Below, piece after piece: positions 42,597 through 51,528 of a stretch of 64,000 bases of DNA (its first letter is position 1; every line of letters begins with the position of its first letter). The DNA is taken from the NCBI GenBank assembly GCA_002964805.2, contig PUDQ02000003.1, positions 3,162,001 through 3,226,000 of the forward strand, read 5' to 3'. The notes under the pieces are model-generated. The model saw only the letters and a list, made by a program, of their open reading frames with translations. It ran no database searches and was not told the origin of the DNA. Source of the stretch: Trametes villosa. Lineage: Eukaryota; Basidiomycota; Agaricomycetes; Polyporales; Polyporaceae. The position numbers were made by a program, and so were the translations under genes.

Positions 42597-45500
42597 GCGA
42601 GCGCAGCCCAAAGAGCGCAGAGAGGTGGTCAATACGAGGGCGCGGCAGAACCTTCGTGAAGAGGTCGGCCGGCATATCTTCGGTGCGCAGGTGCTCGAGG
42701 CGGATCTTGCCGTCGTCCACGGTTTCGCGAATGAAATGATAACGAATGTCGATATGTTTGGTGCGGGGATGGTGAGCGTTGTCCTTGGCGAGGGCGATGG
42801 CGGAGCGGTTGTCGCAGTAGAGAACGAGGGGGTATTGCGAGACGTCCGGCGTGAGGATGTCGCCGAAGATGTAGCGGAGCCACAGCGCCTCCTTGGCAGC
42901 GTGCGTGAGCGCGATGTATTCGGCCTCGGTGCTAGACAGCGCGACGACGTTCTGCTTCTTCGCGGACCATGAGATGGCGCCGCCGTTGAGCGTGAAGACA
43001 TAGCCGCTGATCGAGTGCCGGTGCTCTGTGGACGAGCCCCAGTCGGCGTCCGAGTGCCCTTTGAGACCGTCGTCAGTCTCGCCGTAGGTGAGCCAGTGCT
43101 CGCGCGTGCCCTTGAGGTAGCGAAGGACGCGCTTGACGGCGTCCCAGTGCGCGCGGCCCGGGTTCTGCATGAACTGCGAGAGGGCGGTCACGGCGAACGT
43201 GATGTCCGGCCGCGTGCCCATCGCCGCGTACATTAGCGATCCGACGGCCTCGCGGTAGGGGACGTCGCGCATCTCCTCGAATTGGCGAGGCGTCGCGGGC
43301 GACTGGTGGCGGCTGAGCGCGCCCCCTGTCTGGAGAGGGGTCAGCGCGGGGTTGGCGTCCTCGAGGTTGAACCGGGCCACGATCGTGTCGATGTACGCGC
43401 GCTGCGAGATGGAAATCTTGCGCAGCGGGCGGTCGCGCCGCACCTCAATGCCGAGGATCCACCGCATCGGGCCGAGGTCGCTCATCTCGAAGCGACGGGA
43501 GATGTCGTCCTTGAAGCCGAAGACGAGGTCGCGGGTGCCTGCGATGGTCAGGTCGTCGACAGAAGACGCGACGATGAGAGACGAGTCGCCGTCGCGCTTG
43601 TACCAGACGGCGTGGTCAGCGGAGCATCGCGAGAAGCCCATGTCCTTCATCGCGTCGGACAGCGTTTTGTACCATCCGCGACCGGCTTGCTTAAGCCCGT
43701 ACAGCGTCTTCTTCAGGCGACAGACGAGGTGCTCCTCGCCGTCGGCCGCAGAGCCGGGTGGCTGTCGCATGTAGATCGTCTCGTCAAGCGTCCCGTTCAG
43801 GTACGCAGACTTGACGTCCATTTGCTCCAGCTCCCAGTCGCACTTGGCGGCGAGCGCGAGGATCGTCCTGATCGACGTGAGCTTGGCGACGGGCGCGAAG
43901 GTCTCGTTGAAGTCAACGCCGGGGACTTGAGTGAACCCCTGCGCGACGAGGCGAGCCTTGTACTGCGTGATGGACCCGTCGGCGTCGCGCTTGATGCGGA
44001 ACACGAACCGGCTGCCGACGATGTTGGTGTTCGCCGGCGGCTCGACGAGATCGTACGTGTCGTGCTCGCGGAGGTTGCGCAGCTCGGTGTCGACCGCGGC
44101 CTTCCAGTGCGTCCAGTCCGGCGAGGCCTGCGCTTCGGCAAGCGAGCGCGGCTCTTGGCCTTCCTGGATCGCGAGCGCGGAGTCGAGAGCCGCGAAGCCG
44201 TACTCGAGCGCTGGGTGCGCGGAGTCGTGCTCGCTGCCCTCGTACTCATCCCGGGACGGCTCATCCCCGTCGCTTTCGTCCTCCTCTGTGACGAACAGCG
44301 CGGTGGCTCCCATGAGCTCGTCCGCCCGGATGCCGCGCAGGCGCTGGCTGCGGCGCCCGTCCGTCGTGCCTTCGCCTTGGGCAAGGCGTCGGACGTAGGC
44401 GGACGGCTTGCGCGCGCGTTGGCCGCGGCCTTGGGCAGGCTCAGGCGGTGCGGCCTCTTCCGGCTCGTCGTCGTCGTTCGACGCGTCCTCGACAGTTGTC
44501 GGCGGAGCGCGGGCGGGGGACGTCGGCTCGGGGACCTCAGGCGGGACCTCAGGAGCGGACGCCGGCGCGGGGTTTTCGTCAAGAGGAGGAGCGGGAGGAG
44601 ACGCGGGCTGCTCGCTCGTGGTCTTGTTGCTCCTCGCCCCCTCGAGCGGCTCGTCGTCGACTGCCTGTTCGGGCTCGTCTTCGACGAAACGGACGTTCCG
44701 CTCGACGGTTACCGACCGGCTGTCGGGCCAGTAGATGCGGTACCCCTTGCTGTGAGGTGCGTATCCGACGAAACGGCCCTCGCGCGCCTTGGACTCCATC
44801 TTCGCGTGACGCTCCTTGCGGACCCAGGCCTTCGTGCCGAAGCGACGGAGGCCGCGCAGGTCGGGTGCCTCGCCGAAACGAGCTTCGTACGGCGTCTTGC
44901 CCTTGAGCGCGCGCGTCGCGGTGCGATTCTTGAGCCAGGTCGCGTGAAGCATTGCGTAGCTCCAGAGGTTGCCTGGAAGGTCAGCGTCGATGAGCATCGC
45001 ACGGGCGTGCTCAGCCAGCGTGCGATTGACGCGCTCTGCGACGCCGTTCTCCTCCGGCGTATCGTGGACGGACGTGCGGTGGACGGTGCCCTTCTGGCGG
45101 AGGTGCTCCTCGAACTCGTGGCCGCAGAACTCTCCTCCGTTGTCGGTCTGGAGTTCCTTGATGCGACGGCCCTCTTGGGTCTCGAGCTCGGCCTCGATTT
45201 GCTTGTAAGCTTTGAAGGCTTGGCTCTTCTCCTTTTGAGGAACCGTGTGCGTCCATCGCGTTTTGTCGTCCGTCCATCCGGACGTGTACTTGTTGCCTCC
45301 GAGGGACAGCTGCCCGGCTGCCCACGTGTCCGCGTGGTAGCGGTCGCCGTACTGCTCTGCGAGGTCGCTCTCCCGCTCGTCTGGGACGGGGACGCGGGTG
45401 ATCTTGGCCTGGATGCACGTCTCGCACGTTGCGTCGGTGTCCTCGTCCGACAGCTTGACGCCGCGGATCGTCTGCCTCTGAACCATCCGCCTGGCTATGT

Positions 45501-47085
45501 GCGGCGAGATGTGTCCAAGGCGACGGTGGAGCTCCATGACGCTCAGCTCGGTGTCCGCGCCCTTCGCGACACCGGCGACGTCCGGCTCGTCTTGACGGCG
45601 GACCTGATACAGCCCGTTCGTCAGAGGAATGCGCCCGATGGTCGTCCCGGTGCTGCGCCGGAACAGGCGACACTCGCCGTTCTCGAAGACGGCTGAGTAC
45701 CCGGCCTCGTCCGCGCGTCGAATGGAGATCAGCGCGAACGCGATCTCGGGCGCGTGCAGGACTTGCTCGAGCGTGACGGTGGTGGTGCTTGCGCCGTTCG
45801 GGATGGCGACGCGCACCGTGCCTTGGCCGATCGCGGAGAACGAGTGGCCGTCCGCGGTCTTGATCGAGCGCGGCGGCGTGAGCTCCTCGTAGGTGTCGAA
45901 GGACTCGCGGTGCGGGTAGATGTGCCGGCTCGCGCCGCTGTCGTAGACCTCCGTGTGCTCGCGGCATTCACCTGCGCTGGCGAGCGCGAGGTGATTCTCG
46001 AGGACGATGGCGAAGGCGTGCTCTTCGTCGTCGAGTGCGATGTTCGCCGCGGCGGCCGTCCGGTTGTTGTTGCGGTTGCTGCCGCCTCCGCCTCCTCTGC
46101 CGCGACGCCGGTTGTTCGGCATCTGGCTCTTCGGGCCCTGCCCCTCCTTGCCGCCGCCCTTCCGCCAGCAGTCGGCCTTGACATGGCCTTTCCGCTTGCA
46201 GTTGAAGCACTCCACCGACCCGAACTGGGCGGCGAGAGCGGAGTCGTTCGACGCCGGTTGCGCGAGCTTGCGACGGTCGAACTCCTCGGTGACGGAGAAG
46301 ATGACGTCGGCGGGGGTGAGGGGGTTCCGAGAGAGTCGAGCGGCGGTCGCGAGCGCGGTGAGCAGCGTTCCGTACGACTCGGGGAGAGAGGCGAAGATGG
46401 TGGCGGAGAACTCCTTGTCGGGATAAGGGGTTCCCATCGCGGCGAGCTCCTCGCGCATGAGCGTGAGCGCGTTGAGGTGCTCGCGGACGTCGGCGCCGTC
46501 GGCGCATTTCGCGCTAAGGAGACGCGACCGGACCGAGTTGGCGTACATCTCGGATTTGCCTTCATGCTCGAGTGCGACAGCCGCCCAGACCAGAGAGGCG
46601 TTGTCGAGGTTCTTGACCTTGAGCAGAAGGGAGTCGGTGATCGTGCTGTAGATCTGCTGACGCGTAGCGAACTCCTTCTGGTCGAAATCGTCGATCTTCT
46701 CCTCCATTGACTCCACCTTCGCGAGGTAGTCCTCGTCCGATAGACTCGCGAACTGCGACGGCGCAATGCCGGCAGCCTCAGCGGTCCCCGCACTCGCGGC
46801 ACTCTGAACCGCAGCTTCGGCACTGTGGCCGGCCGCTGGTTCGGTACTCGACGAGGGGTTCGGAGGGGTGGGAGTCGAGGCCGCGCCAGATGAGGCAGGA
46901 CGGGGCCAAGGGGGAGGGGAAGGGGGACGACGTGCCGTACCAACGAGATGCCGCATCAACCCTCGAGCGCCTAGCACCGTGAACATTCGTTCCTTGTAGG
47001 TGATCCAGTTCGAGCCATCTTGGGCGAGCTTGGGGACGGAGTAAAGGCTTGACGACGAGGTGAGCGACATGATCGCAGGGCTCAT
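42592..47085 (-). CDS. Copia Gag-Pol polyprotein
   Basis: 1497 codons in one frame. Domain order: Gag; a CX2CX4HX4C zinc knuckle (CFNCKRKGHVKADC) near residue 293; protease with YDSGASRHI near 380; a GAG-pre-integrase HRRLGH...C..C region; integrase core with DTWAAG near 584, TDNGGEF near 648 and ENGVAERVN near 680; reverse transcriptase, whose catalytic box reads SVDD near 1175 in place of the usual YVDD; and RNase H with GHSDADWG near 1345. Integrase before reverse transcriptase defines Ty1/copia. Codon use is strongly G/C-ending, like the host genes. The first ATG lies inside the primer-binding site, and a second ATG five codons later is equally possible. No frameshift or stop was seen. 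Confidence 0.96.
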   Translation of the reverse strand: MSPAIMSLTSSSSLYSVPKLAQDGSNWITYKERMFTVLGARGLMRHLVGTARRPPSPPPWPRPASSGAASTPTPPNPSSSTEPAAGHSAEAAVQSAASAGTAEAAGIAPSQFASLSDEDYLAKVESMEEKIDDFDQKEFATRQQIYSTITDSLLLKVKNLDNASLVWAAVALEHEGKSEMYANSVRSRLLSAKCADGADVREHLNALTLMREELAAMGTPYPDKEFSATIFASLPESYGTLLTALATAARLSRNPLTPADVIFSVTEEFDRRKLAQPASNDSALAAQFGSVECFNCKRKGHVKADCWRKGGGKEGQGPKSQMPNNRRRGRGGGGGSNRNNNRTAAAANIALDDEEHAFAIVLENHLALASAGECREHTEVYDSGASRHIYPHRESFDTYEELTPPRSIKTADGHSFSAIGQGTVRVAIPNGASTTTVTLEQVLHAPEIAFALISIRRADEAGYSAVFENGECRLFRRSTGTTIGRIPLTNGLYQVRRQDEPDVAGVAKGADTELSVMELHRRLGHISPHIARRMVQRQTIRGVKLSDEDTDATCETCIQAKITRVPVPDERESDLAEQYGDRYHADTWAAGQLSLGGNKYTSGWTDDKTRWTHTVPQKEKSQAFKAYKQIEAELETQEGRRIKELQTDNGGEFCGHEFEEHLRQKGTVHRTSVHDTPEENGVAERVNRTLAEHARAMLIDADLPGNLWSYAMLHATWLKNRTATRALKGKTPYEARFGEAPDLRGLRRFGTKAWVRKERHAKMESKAREGRFVGYAPHSKGYRIYWPDSRSVTVERNVRFVEDEPEQAVDDEPLEGARSNKTTSEQPASPPAPPLDENPAPASAPEVPPEVPEPTSPARAPPTTVEDASNDDDEPEEAAPPEPAQGRGQRARKPSAYVRRLAQGEGTTDGRRSQRLRGIRADELMGATALFVTEEDESDGDEPSRDEYEGSEHDSAHPALEYGFAALDSALAIQEGQEPRSLAEAQASPDWTHWKAAVDTELRNLREHDTYDLVEPPANTNIVGSRFVFRIKRDADGSITQYKARLVAQGFTQVPGVDFNETFAPVAKLTSIRTILALAAKCDWELEQMDVKSAYLNGTLDETIYMRQPPGSAADGEEHLVCRLKKTLYGLKQAGRGWYKTLSDAMKDMGFSRCSADHAVWYKRDGDSSLIVASSVDDLTIAGTRDLVFGFKDDISRRFEMSDLGPMRWILGIEVRRDRPLRKISISQRAYIDTIVARFNLEDANPALTPLQTGGALSRHQSPATPRQFEEMRDVPYREAVGSLMYAAMGTRPDITFAVTALSQFMQNPGRAHWDAVKRVLRYLKGTREHWLTYGETDDGLKGHSDADWGSSTEHRHSISGYVFTLNGGAISWSAKKQNVVALSSTEAEYIALTHAAKEALWLRYIFGDILTPDVSQYPLVLYCDNRSAIALAKDNAHHPRTKHIDIRYHFIRETVDDGKIRLEHLRTEDMPADLFTKVLPRPRIDHLSALFGLRSL

Positions 47086-47089
47086 AACC
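47074..47089 (-). other. Primer-binding site for an initiator tRNA-Met fragment
   Basis: On the plus strand 'cgcagggctcataacc' is identical to the anticodon arm of yeast-type initiator tRNA-Met (CAU anticodon). The minus-strand template is therefore complementary to the middle of the tRNA, not its 3' end. Priming by half-tRNA-iMet is known for Drosophila copia and yeast Ty5. Confidence 0.75.
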
Positions 47090-47486
47090 TGCGAGGGTTA
47101 GAGCCGGGCACGGGGGAGGTCTAGGGAGAAAGCAAAGGTGCTCAGCGTTCGTGGGCGAACGATGAGCGTGTATTAGAGTAGCTACCTAGGGAGAAAGCAA
47201 AGGTGCTACAATACAGTCAGTATGGTACGGTACGGACAGGGAATGCGAGTCTCACCTCAGCGTTCGTGGGCGAACGATGAGGTGGGCGAGAGGCCATCGC
47301 GAGGTATAAGTGAGCGAGGGCGGGCGCCACAATCGGATGTGCGCGCGATAGGATCTGCGCGCACACAGGCGCGCACGCTTTGAACACGAGTAAACGAATG
47401 TATGTAACGAGAGTGTAAGTAAAGCTAACGAGCGTAAGTGCGGAGTTCAAACGGTAAGTAACGGTATAGTAGGACGATACACAACA
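47090..47486 (-). repeat. 5' LTR of the copia element
   Basis: 397 bp, matching 42188-42584 except at one visible position. In element orientation it starts TGTTGTGTATCG and ends CCCTCGCA. Confidence 0.95.
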
Positions 47487-47491
47487 GCGCG
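47487..47491. repeat. Target-site duplication, right copy
   Basis: GCGCG immediately right of the copia element. Removing the element and one copy restores the transporter reading frame between the LSGGQ signature and Walker B. Confidence 0.85.
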
Positions 47492-50400
47492 CGAGTACAC
47501 AGCACGGGCCAGAGAAACTACAGCGTCTCATCAGCACTTCGAGGACATAGCAGAACGAAAAAGCAGATACCTCGCGCCTTCTGGCCGCCGGAGAGGTTGA
47601 CCTATGGAAAGTCAAATCAGGTCATGTCACCGGACTTTCTCTCGACGAACTTACGCCGCGCTCTCCGATCTCCGAGTCATCACCGTCCTCAAGGATCTTA
47701 AGGTCGCTGAGCAGAGCGCAAGCTTCGAGGACCGCCTGGTACCGCTCCTCGACATACGGGAGGTCGAATAGGATATTCTCTGGCGCGGGCCAGAGTCAGC
47801 CACCGTCTCCACAGAGACAGCCCTGAACAACGTACCTTTGATCGAGGCGTTGCGCAGCCACGCAGACTGCGGGACATACGCACACACTCCGGCGACGACC
47901 CACTCCTCCTGCGGGACGACGACGCCAGCAAATGAGGTAATCGTGTCCGGGGGCGAACGCGGGCAGACCACCTGCCCGGACAGCAGGTCCGCCTCGCCGA
48001 GGAGCGCGAGCAGCAGCAACGACTTGCCGCTGCCGAGCTTGCCGCAGATGAGCGAGAGCTGTCCAACCGGGAAGTCGAGCGTGAGGTCGACGAGCATGAA
48101 CTTGTGCCGGGGCGTCGACGCCGCCGACGCTGCGCTGCCGGGGCGGTCCTGCGGCCACGTGAGCGTTGCGGACTGGAGCGCGATGCGCGGGGCCTGCGTC
48201 GCGAGCGGGGGTACGGGCGCGACCTCGGCGCCGTCCAGGTACGTCTCGATACGGCGGAGGGAGACGGCGCACTGTACGAGGCTGATCAGAGTCTCGGGCA
48301 GTGCGTTGAGCGCGAACTTCATCTCGGCGAACACGCTGATCTGTGAGGGGATGAGCCGATAGCCGAACTACATGGAGCAGACGGGGAGTGCTTACCGAAG
48401 TAAACGCGACCGACGGCGTGAGGACTTGGCCGCGAATGACGGTAAAGTGCCAGAAGGACACCAGGGTGACGAGGATAGGCGACGCATCCCTGCAGGAAAC
48501 ATTTCAGCAGAGCTCCTCCCTCCAGTGACGGGAGTTCGGGTCAACACCAACCAAAGCGCGCTCAACAGGACCTCGATAGTGTAGTTGAGCTTCTGGAACT
48601 TAAGTTCACGCCCGCGGACCTTGAGCACACGGGCCTCAAAGCTGTGCTCCCACGCCATGAACTATCGTAATTGTCAGACATTGGCTCATAGCTCACGGTC
48701 GCTGCGTGTGCGTACCTTGAGCATCCGCATGCCTCCCAAGATCTCGTTCATGAGCGCGACGCGCTCGTCGCGCGCCTTCATCAAGCTCTCCTGCGCGCCC
48801 ACGACGACCTTGCCCGCGAAGTGGTTCAGCGGCAGGAACAGAAACGTTACCGCCAGGCCGAAGAAGCACGACACGCCGAGCAGGCTGTACAGGAACAGCG
48901 AGCCGATGACGAGCTCGATCGGCGCGTCGACGATGGAGAACAGGTGCGATGAGAAGTCGGAGACGCGGTCGACGTCGGTCGTCATGAGCGTCATGATCTG
49001 CGCCTTGCTCGAGAAGTCGTCCCCGTCCTCGTCCACGCCGTCCTTGCCGGTGTCGGAGGGAGAGGCCCCGGCACCAGGGGTGGCCCCGGCGGAGGAGGCA
49101 ACGTCCTTGCGCACGAGCGTCTTCGCGAACAGCATCGAGTTGAGCTGGATCCGAAGCCGCACCTGCAGCGTCGTCGTCGAGATCGACCACATCTGGCCCG
49201 TCACTGCCCCGCGCATGTGAATCAGGCCGTCGCCGGCTCAAAAGCAAAAACGAGATGACAACGTACGCATTTGCGACGCGATGTGGCTCGCGAACAGCGC
49301 TGCGCAGAACAGGACGCCCCAGCCTTTCGAGTCGCGCGCGGCGTCCACCTCCAGGTACTGCACCACGCGCTTCAGGAAATACGCGGGCACGTAGAAGAAC
49401 GCGGCTCCGATCGCGGCGAGGCCGACCACGGCTGCCATGGTCGCTGCGTTCACGCGCAGCAGGCGGTGCCCGAGCTCTACTCCAGAGCCCGGCCGCGGCT
49501 GCCACGACCCGATCTTCAGCTTCCACCGGCGCATGGCCGCGCGCATGTGCGTGAAGATCGTTGTCGCGCGCAGATTTGCGGGGAGGATTGGCAGGTCACC
49601 TATCTCGAGGCTCTCCGCCGTGTAGCCGAGCATAACGACCTTCGTAGTGTACGAGAAGAGCAGGTAGTCGAGCACGGACGCGCCTGGATGGTATCAGCGT
49701 CGGAGGCGAGCTAGAATATATGCTGAAAGTGCAGGACATACTGGTGATACCGCAGACGTTGTCTTCATAGTTAGAAGTCACCTGCATCAGCGTCTTGTCG
49801 GAGTATATTTTTGAGGACGGGAAGTGAAGCGGTGGGCCGCGGGGAGTGGTACTGGCGATTGCGGTGGAGAAAGCGTATAGCATGCATACCGTGTACCACA
49901 AGGCTAGAGGAGCTGCCGAGATTCCGAAGCTAGTGGTGACAGACAAGGGCCTCGACGGCAGAATGGCCGTGACGGTGAGCAGCACGGCCGCGTAGAAGGT
50001 GAGGGTAGACAGGTGAATAATCGAATGCGCGTGCTTCGAGTCGGTCTGGTAGGTCGCGCGACAGGCAATGACGAAGATGTAGAGTGCGTAGGCGATCTGC
50101 AGAGAATGGACGGCAATGTTTTGACGATCGCCCTCTGAGATTGACCAGCCCAAGCCGACGGTCTGGATGATCAGAACACTAGCCAGTAGAATCGCGATGA
50201 CTAGTTTCCGCAGGCGCATCTGCGGTGCAAAAGGTTTAGTACATTCTGACATCGAATGAACGGCTACCACAGATTGTGTAGTGCCATGCTCGAGTTGGGT
50301 CCGAAAAGACTCCCACATACCTTGGCCCAAAAGCGTTCTTCGTCGATTGGCACGCCGTCCACAAAGTCTTCCGGCGTGGCAACCTCGAACGGGTCGCGCG

Positions 50401-50551
50401 CGAGTGCCTCGTCGCCCTGCACGGAAGTGGGCAGGGCATCCTTCTTCTCTTCTTTGTCGGAAAGAGCGAAGGCAGCCAGGCTGGCTGCGAGTCCCACGAC
50501 GAGCGCGCCAGCGACGTGTAGCTGGTATTCTGGAGTAGCGGGGAGAGACAT
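47487..50551 (-). pseudogene. ABCC-type (MRP-like) ABC transporter pseudogene, 5' part
   Basis: Ten exons read on the minus strand: 50551-50321, 50219-49751, 49683-49267, 49203-48716, 48661-48552, 48489-48396, 48340-47836, 47779-47655, 47601-47571, 47517-47487, all with GT-AG introns in consistent phase. The protein has an N-terminal hydrophobic region, a first membrane domain with the ABCC motif LTGQMWSISTTTLQVRLRIQL, then NBD1 with Walker A (GKLGSGKS) and signature (LSGGQK). The copia element then interrupts the exon just before Walker B. Full members (about 1400-1500 residues) export organic anions or conjugates across the plasma or vacuolar membrane; this one lacks TMD2 and NBD2. The start may instead be the ATG at 50566. 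A minus-strand TATATATT lies near 50588-50595. Confidence 0.88.
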
Positions 50552-51528
50552 GAGAGATGTTTTCAACCATGTCAGCTTCCGGCTTCAATATATATTCTCG
50601 TTGGAATTTGTCGGTGCCGCTGTATTGCCCAGGAGTCAGAGCATGGAATAACGGTGAGGGTGGGCTCGGGCTCGGGCTCCTCCAGCTCGTCGGTTCCGAC
50701 GGAGATCGGTTCGTCGATTCCGGGATTACCGTTGAAGCAGCGCCACCGCCTGGTCTCGGTCGCGATTGCCGGGAGACGCTGCAATACAAACGTTGCGCGA
50801 GAGGTGCGATACGAATGTAGCCAGCAGTATTCAAGCTGTCAAGAGGCGCCCGCCGCGGAGTCACAGTACTAGGAGTCACGGCACAGCACGACCACACGGT
50901 TCGCGATTTGTGTCGCCGACATTGGCGGCGTGGAAACAAATCGAACGTCCCCCCCCCCCCGAGGTGGAGCTGAGCATGCACAGCAGCAGCAGCAGGTAGT
51001 AGCCGGTATAGACTCCGAGTCGCATCGCACCTGTCCTGTGAATTCGCGGCTCAGGCTTTCAGTTCTGCGAATGACTCGGAGAAGGACACACGCATGCTTA
51101 CTTACTGCAAACGCGGTCCTATTTCTCACACAGCATAGGTGAGCGCCGGGTTTAGAACAAAGATTTGGTCAGGAGCCGTTGTACTGTAGGGAGCGGGGAG
51201 TTTGCGAAGACCTCGCGGTGGGTGGTCGCGGATAGGGTGAGGCAGGGCCATGCGGATCCGAAGTGCAACGCCGACACCTGTTGCTAGTTCCAGAGTGCTT
51301 GTCAGGGCACAGTCACGGTGCAGAATCCTCTCGTCGAAAGCGTAGGCGTGTGGCTCGCCAACTGCCTCAACGTTAGTGCTGAGTCGGGTTAATGCGCCGG
51401 AGTTTCCCGGCGCGCGTCAGTCACATGTGACGGCACGCGTGCAATTGCAGCGCGACGCGTCGCGCGTTCTCTCCTGACCGCCACCACCACGACCGACCCG
51501 ACCTGCTCCCTCCTCTCCCACTCCCACC
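50552..51528. other. Divergent intergenic region between transporter and primase genes
   Basis: Shared upstream region of a minus- and a plus-strand gene. It contains a run of C (50949-50960) and, near 51400-51480, the primase promoter block that is also found upstream of the inverted pseudogene copy. No further gene was seen. Confidence 0.55.

Larger units (their letters stand above)
42188..47486 (-). mobile_element. Ty1/copia LTR retrotransposon inserted in the ABC transporter gene
   Basis: 5299 bp, transcribed on the minus strand, with 397-bp LTRs (42188-42584 and 47090-47486) of equal length that differ at one position that I can see. It is flanked by the 5-bp duplication GCGCG. One intact gag-pol ORF spans 42592-47085. 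A primer-binding site complementary to the initiator tRNA-Met anticodon arm lies after the 5' LTR and a polypurine tract before the 3' LTR. Perfect duplication, near-identical LTRs and an intact ORF mark a very recent insertion. Confidence 0.96.

Noticed and set aside
43282..45696. 804-codon plus-strand open frame
   Set aside because: It is antisense to the intact copia Gag-Pol frame; its Arg/Val/Ala-rich translation is the usual shadow of a GC-rich coding strand.
47074..47095. tRNA-like sequence on the plus strand
   Set aside because: Only the initiator-tRNA anticodon arm is present, without acceptor, D or T arms, and it sits exactly at the retroelement primer-binding position.
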